Origin: an uncultured Paracoccaceae bacterium
GTDB taxonomy: Bacteria > Pseudomonadota > Alphaproteobacteria > Rhodobacterales > Rhodobacteraceae
DNA length: 58,988 nt
NCBI GenBank assembly: GCA_937920555.1
Contig: CAKZTM010000002.1
Location: 1 to 58,988, forward strand
Direction: 5' to 3'
Made by a program: the position numbers and the translations under genes. The notes below the pieces were generated by a model. The model was not told where the DNA came from, did not search any database, and saw nothing but the letters and a program-made list of their open reading frames with translations. Shown one piece after another: positions 44,611 through 53,179 of this stretch (positions are counted from its first letter, which is position 1; each line of letters starts with the position of its first letter).

Positions 44611-44678
44611 CGATCATCTCCGTTGTGCTCGGACCTTATGTCCGCAGTTAAGTCTCGTTCGTGTTGAGAGGGGCCCAT

Positions 44679-44701
44679 AAAAAAACCCCCGATTTGGGGG
44701 T
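44679..44701 (-). terminator. ilv attenuator terminator
   Basis: On the minus strand ACCCCC-AAATC-GGGGGT is followed by TTTTTT, a strong intrinsic terminator located between the leader peptide and ilvI, about 70 bases before the ilvI start. A larger hairpin just upstream joins GCGCTTG in the leader codons with CAAGCGC (44706-44712), and CAGATGT-GAGAA-ACATCTG at the leader stop. Confidence 0.8.
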
Positions 44702-44731
44702 CACAGGCGCTTGTTTCGGTTCAGATGTTTC

Positions 44732-44779
44732 TCACATCTGCCGGTCCAAGCGCTTCCTAAGTACCACGACGTCAATCAC
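44732..44779 (-). CDS. ilv leader peptide (attenuation)
   Basis: A 15-codon reading frame, M(GTG)IDVVVLRKRLDRQM, with Ile, three consecutive Val and Leu codons, preceded by AAGGAG nine bases from the GTG. It lies between the operon promoter and the intrinsic terminator ahead of ilvI. Ribosome stalling at the valine/leucine codons when branched amino acids are scarce would let RNA fold so as to avoid the terminator. Such leaders are known in front of ilv operons of proteobacteria. No other function is suggested. Confidence 0.75.
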   Translation of the reverse strand: MIDVVVLRKRLDRQM

Positions 44780-44800
44780 GATTAGTTTCTCCTTAGGTTT

Positions 44801-44829
44801 TTATTAGGCAAGTCCACCCCGGACGTCAA
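44801..44829 (-). promoter_or_regulatory. Candidate sigma-70 promoter of the ilv operon
   Basis: TTGACG (44829-44824) and TAATAA (44806-44801) are 17 bases apart on the minus strand. The -35 is strong and the -10 is weak. Transcription would begin near 44794, right at the leader-peptide ribosome site. The 240 bases between here and the lipoprotein promoter (44830-45067) hold nothing else I can name. Confidence 0.45.
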
Positions 44830-45067
44830 CCTCAGATGTCGAGTATTTATTACGATAGGTGGCGATTTTGAGAACTTTTCTTTCAATATTTAGAGATCTT
44901 TCGACATTTTAGGAAATTTGAGGGGTGATTTTGGGCGTTGCAAGGCCGTGGGGAGCGGCTTTGCGGCTATTTTGGCGCGCCGGGCGGGTCTGTGTGTCCC
45001 TGCCTTTAGGGTAAGCAGCGATTTCCTGCCTGATGCCACGTCACCCCATTAAATAAAGCAACTTGCG

Positions 45068-45095
45068 TTGACCTTCCCGCAAGTCGTACGATACT
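45068..45095 (+). promoter_or_regulatory. Candidate sigma-70 promoter of the TbpB-like lipoprotein gene
   Basis: TTGACC (45068-45073) and GATACT (45090-45095) with a 16-base spacer, about 36 bases before the ATG at 45131. I see no Fur-box-like sequence overlapping it. Confidence 0.5.
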
Positions 45096-45130
45096 TTACC
45101 ACTTGTCTGTAGGGACTGGGGAGGGCTGTT

Positions 45131-46069
45131 ATGCGGCTTACGTCTTTGGCAATAGTAAATGTGATGGCGGCGACTTTGATGTCCTGCGGGTCGCAAACTC
45201 CGACGGCAGCTTTGCTGCCGGGGCCACCGCCGCAACCTGTACCTGCTGAGGTTGCCTCCTTTGAGGGTTTTGCACAAAATCAAAATCAGGGCCAGCTGGC
45301 TTCGGCCAAAGCCTCTGCAGCGCCGGTCACGATTTCCGCTGGAACCGTGGGTGACGGCAAGATCACTGTAAATATCAATGGCACATCGACGGTTCTGGAC
45401 GGGACTGTGGAGAACGGCAAATCGGTCTTCAGCTCGGCAGACACCGGCACGATGGTCAAAGTGATGGAGACAGACCGGGAGTCGGATGTTGTCTTGTCGC
45501 TGATCACGTCAGGGACGGGCGACGCGTCTGATGCGTCCGGCTATGACGCGCTGGGGGCAAAGACTTCTGCTGGAGAATTGACGACGCTTGGTGCGGCCGC
45601 GGTTGCCACGGCAACGTATTCGGGCCAGTCCCATCTTATGGCAACGCGGTATGACAGCGCCAATGATGTGACAGATTCCGACAGTGCAGATGGCAACCTG
45701 ACGCTTAATGTGGATTTTGCAGCGGGCACGTTTGACGGTGCGATGGATTTGACTTCGACAGCGCCCGGAGCGACGAACTTTCAGGTAACGACGGTGAATG
45801 CCACCATTTCCAATGGCGACTTCTCGTCAGGGAGTTTGACCGCTGACGTCAATGTGCAGCCCGGCGCCCATGCTGATTTTCAAAATGGTGCAAATCAGTT
45901 GGGGCTTGATCCTGCGGTCACCGGCAAGCTGACCGGCGACTTCTTTGGCGCCAATGCGCAAAATGTGGGGGGTACGTTCTCGTTCAACGGGAGCGAGCCG
46001 GATCAGTTCTCAGGCAACCCGCTATTGCCGATTGTGGTGCAGGGCGGTTTCGTCGGAGCCAAGAACTAA
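45131..46069 (+). CDS. TbpB-like surface lipoprotein
   Basis: A 312-residue predicted lipoprotein. The signal ends in the lipobox LMSC (Cys19). A low-complexity Pro/Gln linker follows, then a beta-rich, Gly/Ser/Thr/Asp-rich region. The C-terminus has the transferrin-binding-protein-B barrel signature G-x-F-F-G-A-N-A-Q-N-V-G-G-T-F and ends GGFVGAKN. TbpB-like lipoproteins bind host metal proteins in pathogens, while marine members have unknown ligands and often work with a TonB receptor or Slam exporter; neither is nearby. GGGAGGG precedes the ATG. Confidence 0.75.
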   Translation: MRLTSLAIVNVMAATLMSCGSQTPTAALLPGPPPQPVPAEVASFEGFAQNQNQGQLASAKASAAPVTISAGTVGDGKITVNINGTSTVLDGTVENGKSVFSSADTGTMVKVMETDRESDVVLSLITSGTGDASDASGYDALGAKTSAGELTTLGAAAVATATYSGQSHLMATRYDSANDVTDSDSADGNLTLNVDFAAGTFDGAMDLTSTAPGATNFQVTTVNATISNGDFSSGSLTADVNVQPGAHADFQNGANQLGLDPAVTGKLTGDFFGANAQNVGGTFSFNGSEPDQFSGNPLLPIVVQGGFVGAKN

Positions 46070-46085
46070 ACCAGTGAATAACCGT

Positions 46086-46919
46086 TTAGCTGTCACGCTC
46101 GGAGCCGGGCAGATAAATCGCCGCAACTTGCTCTGAGATCGGGTCTTTGAGATCCGTGACCTGATCGAGTTGAAGCTCCGTAGGGTCGCCCAGATCGGTC
46201 CATTCGCCACCGCGGTATATCTCTAGGGGCTGGAACCGCGCCTTATAGTCCATTTTCGGCGAGCCGGGCACCCAATAGCCCAAATACACATATGGCAGGC
46301 CCGCTGCGCGTGCAATTTCGATGTGATCAAGGATGACATAGGTGCCCAAGGACAGGTGCGCACGGGCCGGATCAAAGAAGGAATAGACCATCGACAGCCC
46401 GTCTGAGAGCACATCTGTCAGGCAAACCGCTGCCAGGTCCGGCTCTGGGTCAGTCTCGGTGCCAAGGGCGCGGTACTCCACCACACGCGAGCGCACGGGG
46501 GTTTCCTCGACCATGGCGGCAAACTCAAAGATATCCATATCCGCCATGCCGCCATCATAGTGGCGTGAGGCCAGATAGCGCTTGAATAGATCGTATTGGT
46601 CCTCTGTCGCCCACGGGGTTGAGCCCTCGCGGATCAGACCCGCATTGCGCTTGAGGATGCGTCGTTGTGATTTTGAAGGTGCAAAATCCGCCACACGGAT
46701 CCGGGCGGACAGACATAAAGCGCAGTCGGCACAGGAGGGGCGGTAGACCACGTTTTGGGAGCGACGAAAGCCCTGATGGGACAGCACATCGTTCAGGCTT
46801 TGGGCGGTGTCACCCTGGAGTGCGGCGAACAATTTGCGTTCCATCCTGCCCTCTAGATAGGGGCAGGGTTGTGGCGCCGTCACATAAAACTGGGGCGTTA
46901 CAGGAAGCGTGTGCCGCAT
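46086..46919 (-). CDS. bpt: Aspartate/glutamate leucyltransferase (N-end rule)
   Basis: Attaches leucine to N-terminal Asp or Glu of proteins, marking them for ClpAP degradation. The 277-residue protein has the N-terminal cysteine region [14 protein letters not shown], then [14 protein letters not shown], and the ATE C-terminal pattern [14 protein letters not shown] and [16 protein letters not shown]. It belongs to the arginyltransferase superfamily; the Bpt subgroup assignment is by length and bacterial type. Confidence 0.93.
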   Translation of the reverse strand: MRHTLPVTPQFYVTAPQPCPYLEGRMERKLFAALQGDTAQSLNDVLSHQGFRRSQNVVYRPSCADCALCLSARIRVADFAPSKSQRRILKRNAGLIREGSTPWATEDQYDLFKRYLASRHYDGGMADMDIFEFAAMVEETPVRSRVVEYRALGTETDPEPDLAAVCLTDVLSDGLSMVYSFFDPARAHLSLGTYVILDHIEIARAAGLPYVYLGYWVPGSPKMDYKARFQPLEIYRGGEWTDLGDPTELQLDQVTDLKDPISEQVAAIYLPGSERDS

Positions 46920-46982
46920 GAAATCTGATTACCTTCGTCGATTGGCACAGAAAGTAACAGTATCAGGACCGTTCGCCAATAC

Positions 46983-47456
46983 TCATTGCAAAGGTCGATT
47001 AATAACTGTGGATCCCAAGACGAAATCAGGAATGGAACGGCCATATCGGGTTGTCAGCATGGTGAGAATGGACGCCACCTGTCCAAAAAAAGTCATCACC
47101 ATCACCGTGTAAATCCCGGTGTGGATCAGAGCTTCGCGCAACTCGAATTTGTGACCTCTGATGGTTCTAAATTCGATCCCCATGACAGCCATCCCCAATG
47201 TCGCGGATTTAGAGGCGATGAAGGCCACGCGGTACACAAAACCTGTAACCATGAACAAAACGCTCGTAAACAAAACGGCAATCCCAAGTGTCAGCACGCC
47301 CAGCACGAGTGTGGCGATGACGGATAATGCGATAATGATGATCGTATCAATAATCCAAGCTAGTAACCGGCGAAACACCACGCCGTAGTAAAACTCCCCG
47401 TCGTCATCGGGGTGTGGAAGCCCGTTGGAGATACTGGGATTGTAGGTCATGTCCAT
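46983..47456 (-). CDS. RDD family membrane protein
   Basis: A 157-residue protein with the RDD family layout. FRRLLAWIIDTIIIIALSVIA has the conserved Arg-x-x-A-x-x-(I/V)-D of the first helix, two further helices follow, and there is a GMAVMGIEFRTIRG motif after helix 2. RDD proteins are of uncertain function, with Na+/H+ antiport reported for some. It may be co-transcribed with the DUF2852 gene upstream. Confidence 0.88.
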   Translation of the reverse strand: MDMTYNPSISNGLPHPDDDGEFYYGVVFRRLLAWIIDTIIIIALSVIATLVLGVLTLGIAVLFTSVLFMVTGFVYRVAFIASKSATLGMAVMGIEFRTIRGHKFELREALIHTGIYTVMVMTFFGQVASILTMLTTRYGRSIPDFVLGSTVINRPLQ

Positions 47457-47542
47457 CTCGTTTGTGTCTCGTCTGTCAAAGTGGTTTGGGGTGCAGACGC
47501 CAGCCCAATATACGGGCTGGCGGTATCTTGTACAATTCGGGC

Positions 47543-47938
47543 TTATGCAGGCTCCGCACCTTCAACAGCGCCGGGTTTGCTGCGATCGTCCATGAATTGA
47601 TCGAATTCCGCCTTGTCCTTCGCTTCGCGCAGACGCTCAATAAAGGCGTGAAAGGCGTTTTGCTCGTCTTGCAACCGCTTGAGCGTTTCGTCGCGGTAGC
47701 TGTCAAATGCTGTGTTTCCAGTCGTTGGTGCGTGGAAACGGTGCGACGTGCGGCATGACATGTTTTTGCTCAGAAAGTTGCGGCTCATACGATTACTCCA
47801 AATCATGTAGGCGAGAAGAAAAAGGCCAGCGGGCCAAAAGAAGATGAAGCCAAGGATCATGGACACGATCCATGCGGCTCTGCCGCGTGCATCTAACCAG
47901 TCGCGGCCTGAGGTCAGCCAATGGGATACGGTGTTCAT
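47543..47938 (-). CDS. DUF2852 family protein
   Basis: A 131-residue protein with one membrane helix (AAWIVSMILGFIFFWPAGLFLLAYMIW) in the DUF2852 arrangement, followed by a cytoplasmic basic segment and a C-terminal amphipathic helix (FDSYRDETLKRLQDEQNAFHAF). The family function is unknown. AGGACGAG lies before the ATG. It precedes the RDD gene on the same strand with about 85 bases between. Confidence 0.88.
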   Translation of the reverse strand: MNTVSHWLTSGRDWLDARGRAAWIVSMILGFIFFWPAGLFLLAYMIWSNRMSRNFLSKNMSCRTSHRFHAPTTGNTAFDSYRDETLKRLQDEQNAFHAFIERLREAKDKAEFDQFMDDRSKPGAVEGAEPA

Positions 47939-48150
47939 AATATTCTCGTCCTTTCTATGTGAATGTTGTTTACATTTACATATGTGGAGATGAAGGGCCC
48001 TTACGTCAAGCGTCTGGGCGTGGTTTTTGAAGAAATTTTGGGTGCGCGCTGATTTTCTTGTTCGTTTTCAGCGTATTGCCAATTTTACGGGTCATCCGAA
48101 TTTATCGTGGATGGGGCTCTTTAGCGAAGGATTTGGGCAAAATGGGATGT

Positions 48151-48176
48151 GTTGCCGCCCGATTTTGAGCGGCAAC
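48151..48176. terminator. Perfect hairpin downstream of the BCCT gene
   Basis: GTTGCCGC and GCGGCAAC make a perfect eight-pair stem around ten bases, just after the leftward BCCT gene's stop. It lacks a clear T-run on either side, so it may be a processed 3' end or a weak terminator. The rest of the 250-base gap to 47939 holds nothing I can name. Confidence 0.45.
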
Positions 48177-48189
48177 ATTGTCGTTTTGG

Positions 48190-49887
48190 TTAGTTTTTGG
48201 CGTCAAATGCGTCTTGGGCATCCTCAGCGAAACCCGGCATCATGTCACCGTGGACGGTTTCAATGCCGGAGCGCTCGCGCATGCCATCGCGGTAGATCGC
48301 TTTGATGAGCGAGATGCACATCAATACCATCACCACCGAGAAGGGCAGGGCGCCGATGACCATAGCCGTTTGGATGGCCGTGATCCCTCCGACCAGCAGC
48401 AAAGCGGCCACCACGGCCCCTAAGGCCACACCCCAGAAGATGATATGAGGCCGTGCCTTTGGGCCCTCATCGCCTGCCGCGTTGATGGTGTTGACGATCA
48501 GAACCGCGCTATCGGCGGATGTCACAAGATAGGTCATCAGCAAGATCACGATGACCAGAGCCATGAGCCAACCCAGCACATCGCCAAGCATGAACTCTGT
48601 CATGGCAAAGATCTTATCGCCGTCAGGTGCGGATGTGATTAGCCCATTGGCCCCTCCGTTCAGTTCCAGATCAATCGCTGTACCGCCGGCCCATGTGAAC
48701 CACACAAAGCACATCAGGGATGGCACGATCATCGCGCCCAATACGAACTCCCGGATGGTCCGGCCCTTTGAGATACGGGCCAGAAACAGCCCTACGAAGG
48801 GTGCGAAAGCGATCCACCAAGCCCAGTAGAAGACGGACCAACCGCCCTGCCAACCTTCAAGTTGGGTGGCCACACTGTCTTCTACGCCGTCACCGCTCCA
48901 GACGCGGAACATCATATCGGGCAGTGCGATCAGATAATCCCAGATGCCAACGACCAGTGCTTGCAGGCCAAAGAAGGTTGAGCCGAACAACAAGAAGAAC
49001 GCCAACAGAAATATGGAGAGGCCCATATTGATGTTGGACAGCCATTTGATGCCTTTCCCCACGCCCGAAAGCGCCGAGAGGGTTGAGGCGGCCATGATGA
49101 TGACGATGGCCACAATGATACCAAAGGAGTTTGCGGTTCCTTCGGCATTGGTAAGCCCGCCGATGCCGATACGCGAAAGACCTGCCACGAATTGCTCGAC
49201 CCCGAAGCCGAGTGTTTGGGCGACCCCCAGAATGGTGGCCACGACCGCTACGATATCAATTGCATTGCCAAGCCCGCCGGATAGGGATTTTCCGAAAATG
49301 GGCGTTAGTGCGGAGCGGATCGTGAGTGGCAATCCACGCCTGTAGCTAAAGAATGCCAGCGAAAGACCTGCGACTGCGTAGCAAGCCCATGCGCCAAGCC
49401 CCCAATGCAGAAAGGACCATTTATAGGCCATACGTATATTGTCTGCGGTTCCGCCATTGGTTAGACCTTGGATCACCTCGGGGTTATTGTTGAAGTGATA
49501 GACCGGCTCGGCCACGGACCATGTGAGCATTCCCACACCGATCCCGGCCCCGAACATCATCGAAAACCATGAGAAATTGGAAAATTCCGGCCTTTCGCCC
49601 GGTTGTCCAAGGTTGAGGCGGCCCGCGGTCGGCCAAATTGCCAAACCGACACAGACCAGCACAAAAAATGCGACAGTCCAGATATACCAAGCCGCAAAAT
49701 TGCTCAAAATGAAGGTGTTGAACTGGCTGAGAACAGCACCTGCTTGTTCGGGAAACGCCACGGCCCAGATGATCAGGGCACCAATGATGAGTTTTCCGAT
49801 GACGGATACGTTGACGCTAAATCCCTTGTAGAAGCCGCTATCTGCGGTCGCTATGGGGAGGTCAGTTAGGGGCGGTTTTATTGACAT
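48190..49887 (-). CDS. BCCT-family transporter (betaine/choline/carnitine type)
   Basis: A 565-residue carrier with 12 predicted helices, importing quaternary ammonium or related compounds such as glycine betaine, choline or DMSP. The helix-3 motif MMFGAGIGVGML is the Na+-type G-x-G-x-G motif, and the tryptophan box WAWWIAFAPFVGLFLARIS is present in helix 8. The substrate is unclear, and Na+ coupling is likely from the motif. The GGAGGAG ribosome site supports the start. No betaine or DMSP catabolic genes are adjacent. The 240 bases upstream (49888-50125) have no gene. Confidence 0.92.
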   Translation of the reverse strand: MSIKPPLTDLPIATADSGFYKGFSVNVSVIGKLIIGALIIWAVAFPEQAGAVLSQFNTFILSNFAAWYIWTVAFFVLVCVGLAIWPTAGRLNLGQPGERPEFSNFSWFSMMFGAGIGVGMLTWSVAEPVYHFNNNPEVIQGLTNGGTADNIRMAYKWSFLHWGLGAWACYAVAGLSLAFFSYRRGLPLTIRSALTPIFGKSLSGGLGNAIDIVAVVATILGVAQTLGFGVEQFVAGLSRIGIGGLTNAEGTANSFGIIVAIVIIMAASTLSALSGVGKGIKWLSNINMGLSIFLLAFFLLFGSTFFGLQALVVGIWDYLIALPDMMFRVWSGDGVEDSVATQLEGWQGGWSVFYWAWWIAFAPFVGLFLARISKGRTIREFVLGAMIVPSLMCFVWFTWAGGTAIDLELNGGANGLITSAPDGDKIFAMTEFMLGDVLGWLMALVIVILLMTYLVTSADSAVLIVNTINAAGDEGPKARPHIIFWGVALGAVVAALLLVGGITAIQTAMVIGALPFSVVMVLMCISLIKAIYRDGMRERSGIETVHGDMMPGFAEDAQDAFDAKN

Positions 49888-50125
49888 TATTATTTTCTCC
49901 TCCGTTGACTCTACGTCAACCCTACACGGAAAGGTTGTCTTTGCGAGGGCTTTTGCGACATTTGTTGCATTTGACAGGGCTGGATCTGGTCAGGAGAGGC
50001 GCCTGCGGGCAAAGCCTCTTGGCATGCAGCAGGCTTTTGGGCCCGTTTGGCGGGCTCAAACAGGGGGCGTTTTAGGTGAACCGGAAAGCGTGGGATGGGC
50101 GCCGCGATGGGCGCCAATCAAAGTG

Positions 50126-51172
50126 TTATGCCTGCGCCAGATAAGCCACGAGGATGTCTTTGGCCGCTTGCAGGTCATCCTTTTCGATCATTTCGGTGAC
50201 CGTGTGGATATAGCGGGTCCCCACCACGATCCCCACTGCCTTAGCGCCAGCGGCTGCTTGTTGAGCCGCCGCCCCGTCCTGACCACCGGCGGCCAAAAGG
50301 GTGCGCTGAAACGGGATTTTCTTCTTTTTCGCCAGCTTCTCGATTTCCAGCACCAAGTCGCGGTCCGCGATAAAGGAGCTGTCCTTGACATGCAGGCCAA
50401 ACCCGTCGCCTTGCACTGTGGTTCTGTCCTTGTCGGGCACGCCGGGGGTGTCGCAGGCGAGTGTGGTATCGATCCCGAACCCGATATCGGGTTTGATTGC
50501 ATAGCTGGCGGTTTTGGCACCGCGCAGGCCGACCTCCTCCTGAGCGGTGAAGGCCACGTGGATTTCGCACGCATGTTTGGCTTTGGATTTGACCAATTCG
50601 CGGATCACCTCAATACCCAACCAGCACGCGATACGGTTATCGAGCGCTTTGGAGACGACTTTTGAGCCAATCTCGATCAAAGGCTCATCCATAACCACAA
50701 AGTCACCGACCTGGATTTTCTTGGCGGCATCTTTGCCCATCCCTGTGTCGATGATGAACTCACCCACTGTGTGCTGTTTTTTGCGCTCCTCAGGGGTGGA
50801 GATGTGCAGGCCTTTGCCGCCGGGGTTCATGACCGCCTTGTAGTCGCCCTTGTCGGTGCACACCACGACCCGGCGGGCATGCAGGACACGGGGGTCAAAA
50901 CCGCCAACAGGCTGAATATTGATGAAACCGTCCTTGGAAATATGAGAGACCAGAAACCCGATTTCGTCCATATGACAGCACAGCATGATCTTCAAAGGGT
51001 CGCCTTTGCCCTTTTTGGTCGGGTTGCGCTTGCATAAAAGCGAGCCCATGGCATCGGTTTTGACCTCATCAAACAGGCCCTTGATTTCTGCGGTGATAAG
51101 ATCGCGGACCCGGTGTTCGTGCCCCGGTGCGCCGGGTGTTTCGCAAAGGGCTTTGAGAAGATCAATGTTCAT
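50126..51172 (-). CDS. M42 family metallo-aminopeptidase
   Basis: A 348-residue glutamyl-aminopeptidase/endoglucanase-like M42 enzyme with a dinuclear metal centre: His67 (CCHMDEIG), bridging Asp178 (ALDNRIA), catalytic Glu212 and Glu213 (TAQEEVG), Asp235 (FGIDTT) and a late His in TRYIHTVTEM. Residues about 71-165 form the PDZ-like lid domain typical of TET aminopeptidases. It processes small peptides in the cytoplasm. It starts with GGACAT upstream and is transcribed singly. Confidence 0.92.
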   Translation of the reverse strand: MNIDLLKALCETPGAPGHEHRVRDLITAEIKGLFDEVKTDAMGSLLCKRNPTKKGKGDPLKIMLCCHMDEIGFLVSHISKDGFINIQPVGGFDPRVLHARRVVVCTDKGDYKAVMNPGGKGLHISTPEERKKQHTVGEFIIDTGMGKDAAKKIQVGDFVVMDEPLIEIGSKVVSKALDNRIACWLGIEVIRELVKSKAKHACEIHVAFTAQEEVGLRGAKTASYAIKPDIGFGIDTTLACDTPGVPDKDRTTVQGDGFGLHVKDSSFIADRDLVLEIEKLAKKKKIPFQRTLLAAGGQDGAAAQQAAAGAKAVGIVVGTRYIHTVTEMIEKDDLQAAKDILVAYLAQA

Positions 51173-51309
51173 GGGACATGTCCTTTGAGTGAGGGGTTTG
51201 CGCCAGTTTTGTGGGGCGCGGCTGAGTTTGGCAAGGCAAATCGGTGCCGCTTTGTCGCCATATTAAGATGTATGAGATAAGTTACCGAAACAGAAGCGGA
51301 GCACCCCAC

Positions 51310-52482
51310 ATGCGTTTCAGGTTTGCGATTTTGACGTTTTTTCTGCTGACGCCTTCGGGCGCTTTTGCGCAAGCCTGCGGTGGACCCTGGGGGGAGTTTC
51401 TCAACGGAGTGCGCCAGGAGGCGGTGGCCGCCGGCGTGCCGGTGGATGCGGCCAATGCGGTGATTGCGGCCGCCCGCCAAAGTGCCGACGTGCTCAAACG
51501 CGACCGGTCCCAATCTGTGTTTCGGCAGTCTTTCCTAAAGTTTTCTGGCCGCGCGGTCTCTGGGGACCGTTTGCGGCGCGGTGCGCAGATGCGCCAAAAG
51601 CACTCCGCAGTGTTTGACCGCGCTCAGCGTGAGTTCGGGGTGCCACCTGAGGTGATCCTCGCCTTTTGGGCGATGGAAACCGATTACGGCGCTGTTATGG
51701 GCAATTTCAGCACCATCAGCGCCTTGGCAACCTTGGCCCATGATTGCAGGCGGCCCGCGCTTTTTCGCCCGCAGCTTATTGCGGCGATGGCGCTTGTTGG
51801 GCGCGGCGAATTGGCACTGACGGAAACAGGGGCTTGGGCGGGCGAGATTGGCCATGTTCAAATGCTGCCCGGCGATATTTTGGCGCGCGGCATGGACGGC
51901 GACGGGGATGGGCGGGTGCAAATCAAGACCTCAGCGCCTGATGCGATCATGTCGGCGGCAAAAATGCTGGAGTTTCACGGCTGGCGCGCCGGTGAGCCTT
52001 GGCTGATGGAGGTGACGGCACCTGAGAGTTTGGACTGGTCGCAAACCGGGCTTGCGGCTGTGCGCTCTGTTGCCGATTGGCGCGCTATGGGTGTTGCGGC
52101 ACGCGCGGGCAGTTTGCCGCAATTGGATGCAGCCTTGATTGCGCCTCAAGGGCGCAAGGGTCCGAAATTCTTGGCGTTTCACAATTTTACGAAAGTTTAT
52201 CTGGAGTGGAACAAGTCCTTGGTCAACACCACCACGGCGGCCTATTTGGCGACCCGGTTGGGCGGGGCCGCGCCTTATCTTAAAGGCCAGACTGATCCTG
52301 CGTTTTCCGGCGATGAGATGATTGCATTGCAACAGCGCTTGCAGGCGAAGGGCCATGATGTGGGAAAGGTTGACGGGATTTTAGGGGCCAAGACCCGGGC
52401 GGCGGTGCACGCAGAGCAGATGCGCGCGGGTTTGCCTGCGGATGGCTGGCCCACGCGCAAACTCTTGTCGGGGTTGAAGTAG
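51310..52482 (+). CDS. Lytic murein transglycosylase (MltB/SLT-2 type) with peptidoglycan-binding domain
   Basis: A 390-residue periplasmic enzyme that cuts the glycan chain with formation of 1,6-anhydro-MurNAc. The signal peptide MRFRFAILTFFLLTPSGAFA ends at Ala20 and there is no lipobox, so it is probably soluble. The catalytic domain has Glu123 in FWAMETDYGAVMGNFS and the family NYGxxTxR-like region. A C-terminal PG-binding-1 domain (about 335-388: LQQRLQAKGHDVGKVDG, then GAKTRAAV) follows. ATG 51310 has GGAG upstream; the frame runs open to 51244. Confidence 0.92.
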   Translation: MRFRFAILTFFLLTPSGAFAQACGGPWGEFLNGVRQEAVAAGVPVDAANAVIAAARQSADVLKRDRSQSVFRQSFLKFSGRAVSGDRLRRGAQMRQKHSAVFDRAQREFGVPPEVILAFWAMETDYGAVMGNFSTISALATLAHDCRRPALFRPQLIAAMALVGRGELALTETGAWAGEIGHVQMLPGDILARGMDGDGDGRVQIKTSAPDAIMSAAKMLEFHGWRAGEPWLMEVTAPESLDWSQTGLAAVRSVADWRAMGVAARAGSLPQLDAALIAPQGRKGPKFLAFHNFTKVYLEWNKSLVNTTTAAYLATRLGGAAPYLKGQTDPAFSGDEMIALQQRLQAKGHDVGKVDGILGAKTRAAVHAEQMRAGLPADGWPTRKLLSGLK

Positions 52483-52542
52483 CGGTGGTGTGAGCGTCCG
52501 GTTTTCGGTATGGGCTGACACATACAAGTTTAGGACGCACAT

Positions 52543-53073
52543 ATGTTTGAAAATGGCGCATTGGGAATTGTCTTTGGTTTGTTGAGCCTGTGGCGGACCG
52601 ATTGGGCCGATCCTTTGGCCCCCGGCCAAGCGACGCCGGGGTTGGCCTATTCCATCGGGCAGACCTTTGAAAATGGGCAGGAGATCAGTCAGGAATTTCG
52701 TCTGAGCTATTTCACGCCGCGCACCATTGGCCCTGTGCAGGTGATGTGGGACGCGTCTTTGACCAGCCGTGGGGGCGTGTTTGTCGGCGGGGGCGGGCGG
52801 ATGGAGCAGGACTTTCAAGTCGGGCCTGTGCCTGCCTATGTGGGGCTTTCTGCGCTTGTTGGGCTGTGGAACCCGTCGAATGATGTGGATTTGGGCTTTC
52901 CGATCGAGTTTCGCACTGATTTGGAGATCGGGGTGGAGCTGTCGGATACGGCCCGCATTTCGCTTGTCAGTGATCACCGCAGTCATGCGCGATTGTCCAA
53001 GCTCTTTGGCGGTGACAATTTTCGCAACCGCGGCATGGAATCGATTGCTCTAAGGTACACGCAGCGGTTTTGA
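52543..53073 (+). CDS. PagL-like lipid A deacylase (acyloxyacyl hydrolase family)
   Basis: A 176-residue beta-barrel candidate. The PagL catalytic triad fits: His and Ser in VSDHRSHARL (H-x-S) and Glu in RGMESIALRYTQRF at the C-terminus, ending in the outer-membrane-type aromatic residue Phe. PagL removes the 3-O-acyl chain of lipid A. The N-terminus has no good signal peptide (MFENGALGIVFGLLSLWR is short and hydrophobic), so the true start may lie elsewhere or the signal is atypical. A double hairpin follows. Confidence 0.72.
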   Translation: MFENGALGIVFGLLSLWRTDWADPLAPGQATPGLAYSIGQTFENGQEISQEFRLSYFTPRTIGPVQVMWDASLTSRGGVFVGGGGRMEQDFQVGPVPAYVGLSALVGLWNPSNDVDLGFPIEFRTDLEIGVELSDTARISLVSDHRSHARLSKLFGGDNFRNRGMESIALRYTQRF

Positions 53074-53087
53074 GGTTATCTGATTGA

Positions 53088-53163
53088 GACAGGGCTGCGC
53101 CCTGTCACGAGATGTTTGCATCCGGCTCCGCCGAATGCGTGGGCCTCCGGCGGGGATATTTTT
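53088..53163 (+). terminator. Tandem hairpins ending the PagL-like transcript
   Basis: The first hairpin is GACAGGGC-TGC-GCCCTGTC (53088-53106). The second pairs CTCCGCCG (53126-53133) with CGGCGGGG (53148-53155) and is followed by ATATTTTT. The sequence GGGCCTCCGGCGGGGATATT looks to me like an intergenic terminator element repeated many times in Rhodobacteraceae genomes; that is memory, not a search. Confidence 0.7.
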
Positions 53164-53179
53164 AGAACATTGAAAATAC

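Noticed and set aside
50093-50114. Two copies of GATGGGCGCC near the M42 peptidase 3' end
   Set aside because: A ten-base repeat in GC-rich sequence, with no further copies or context; likely chance.
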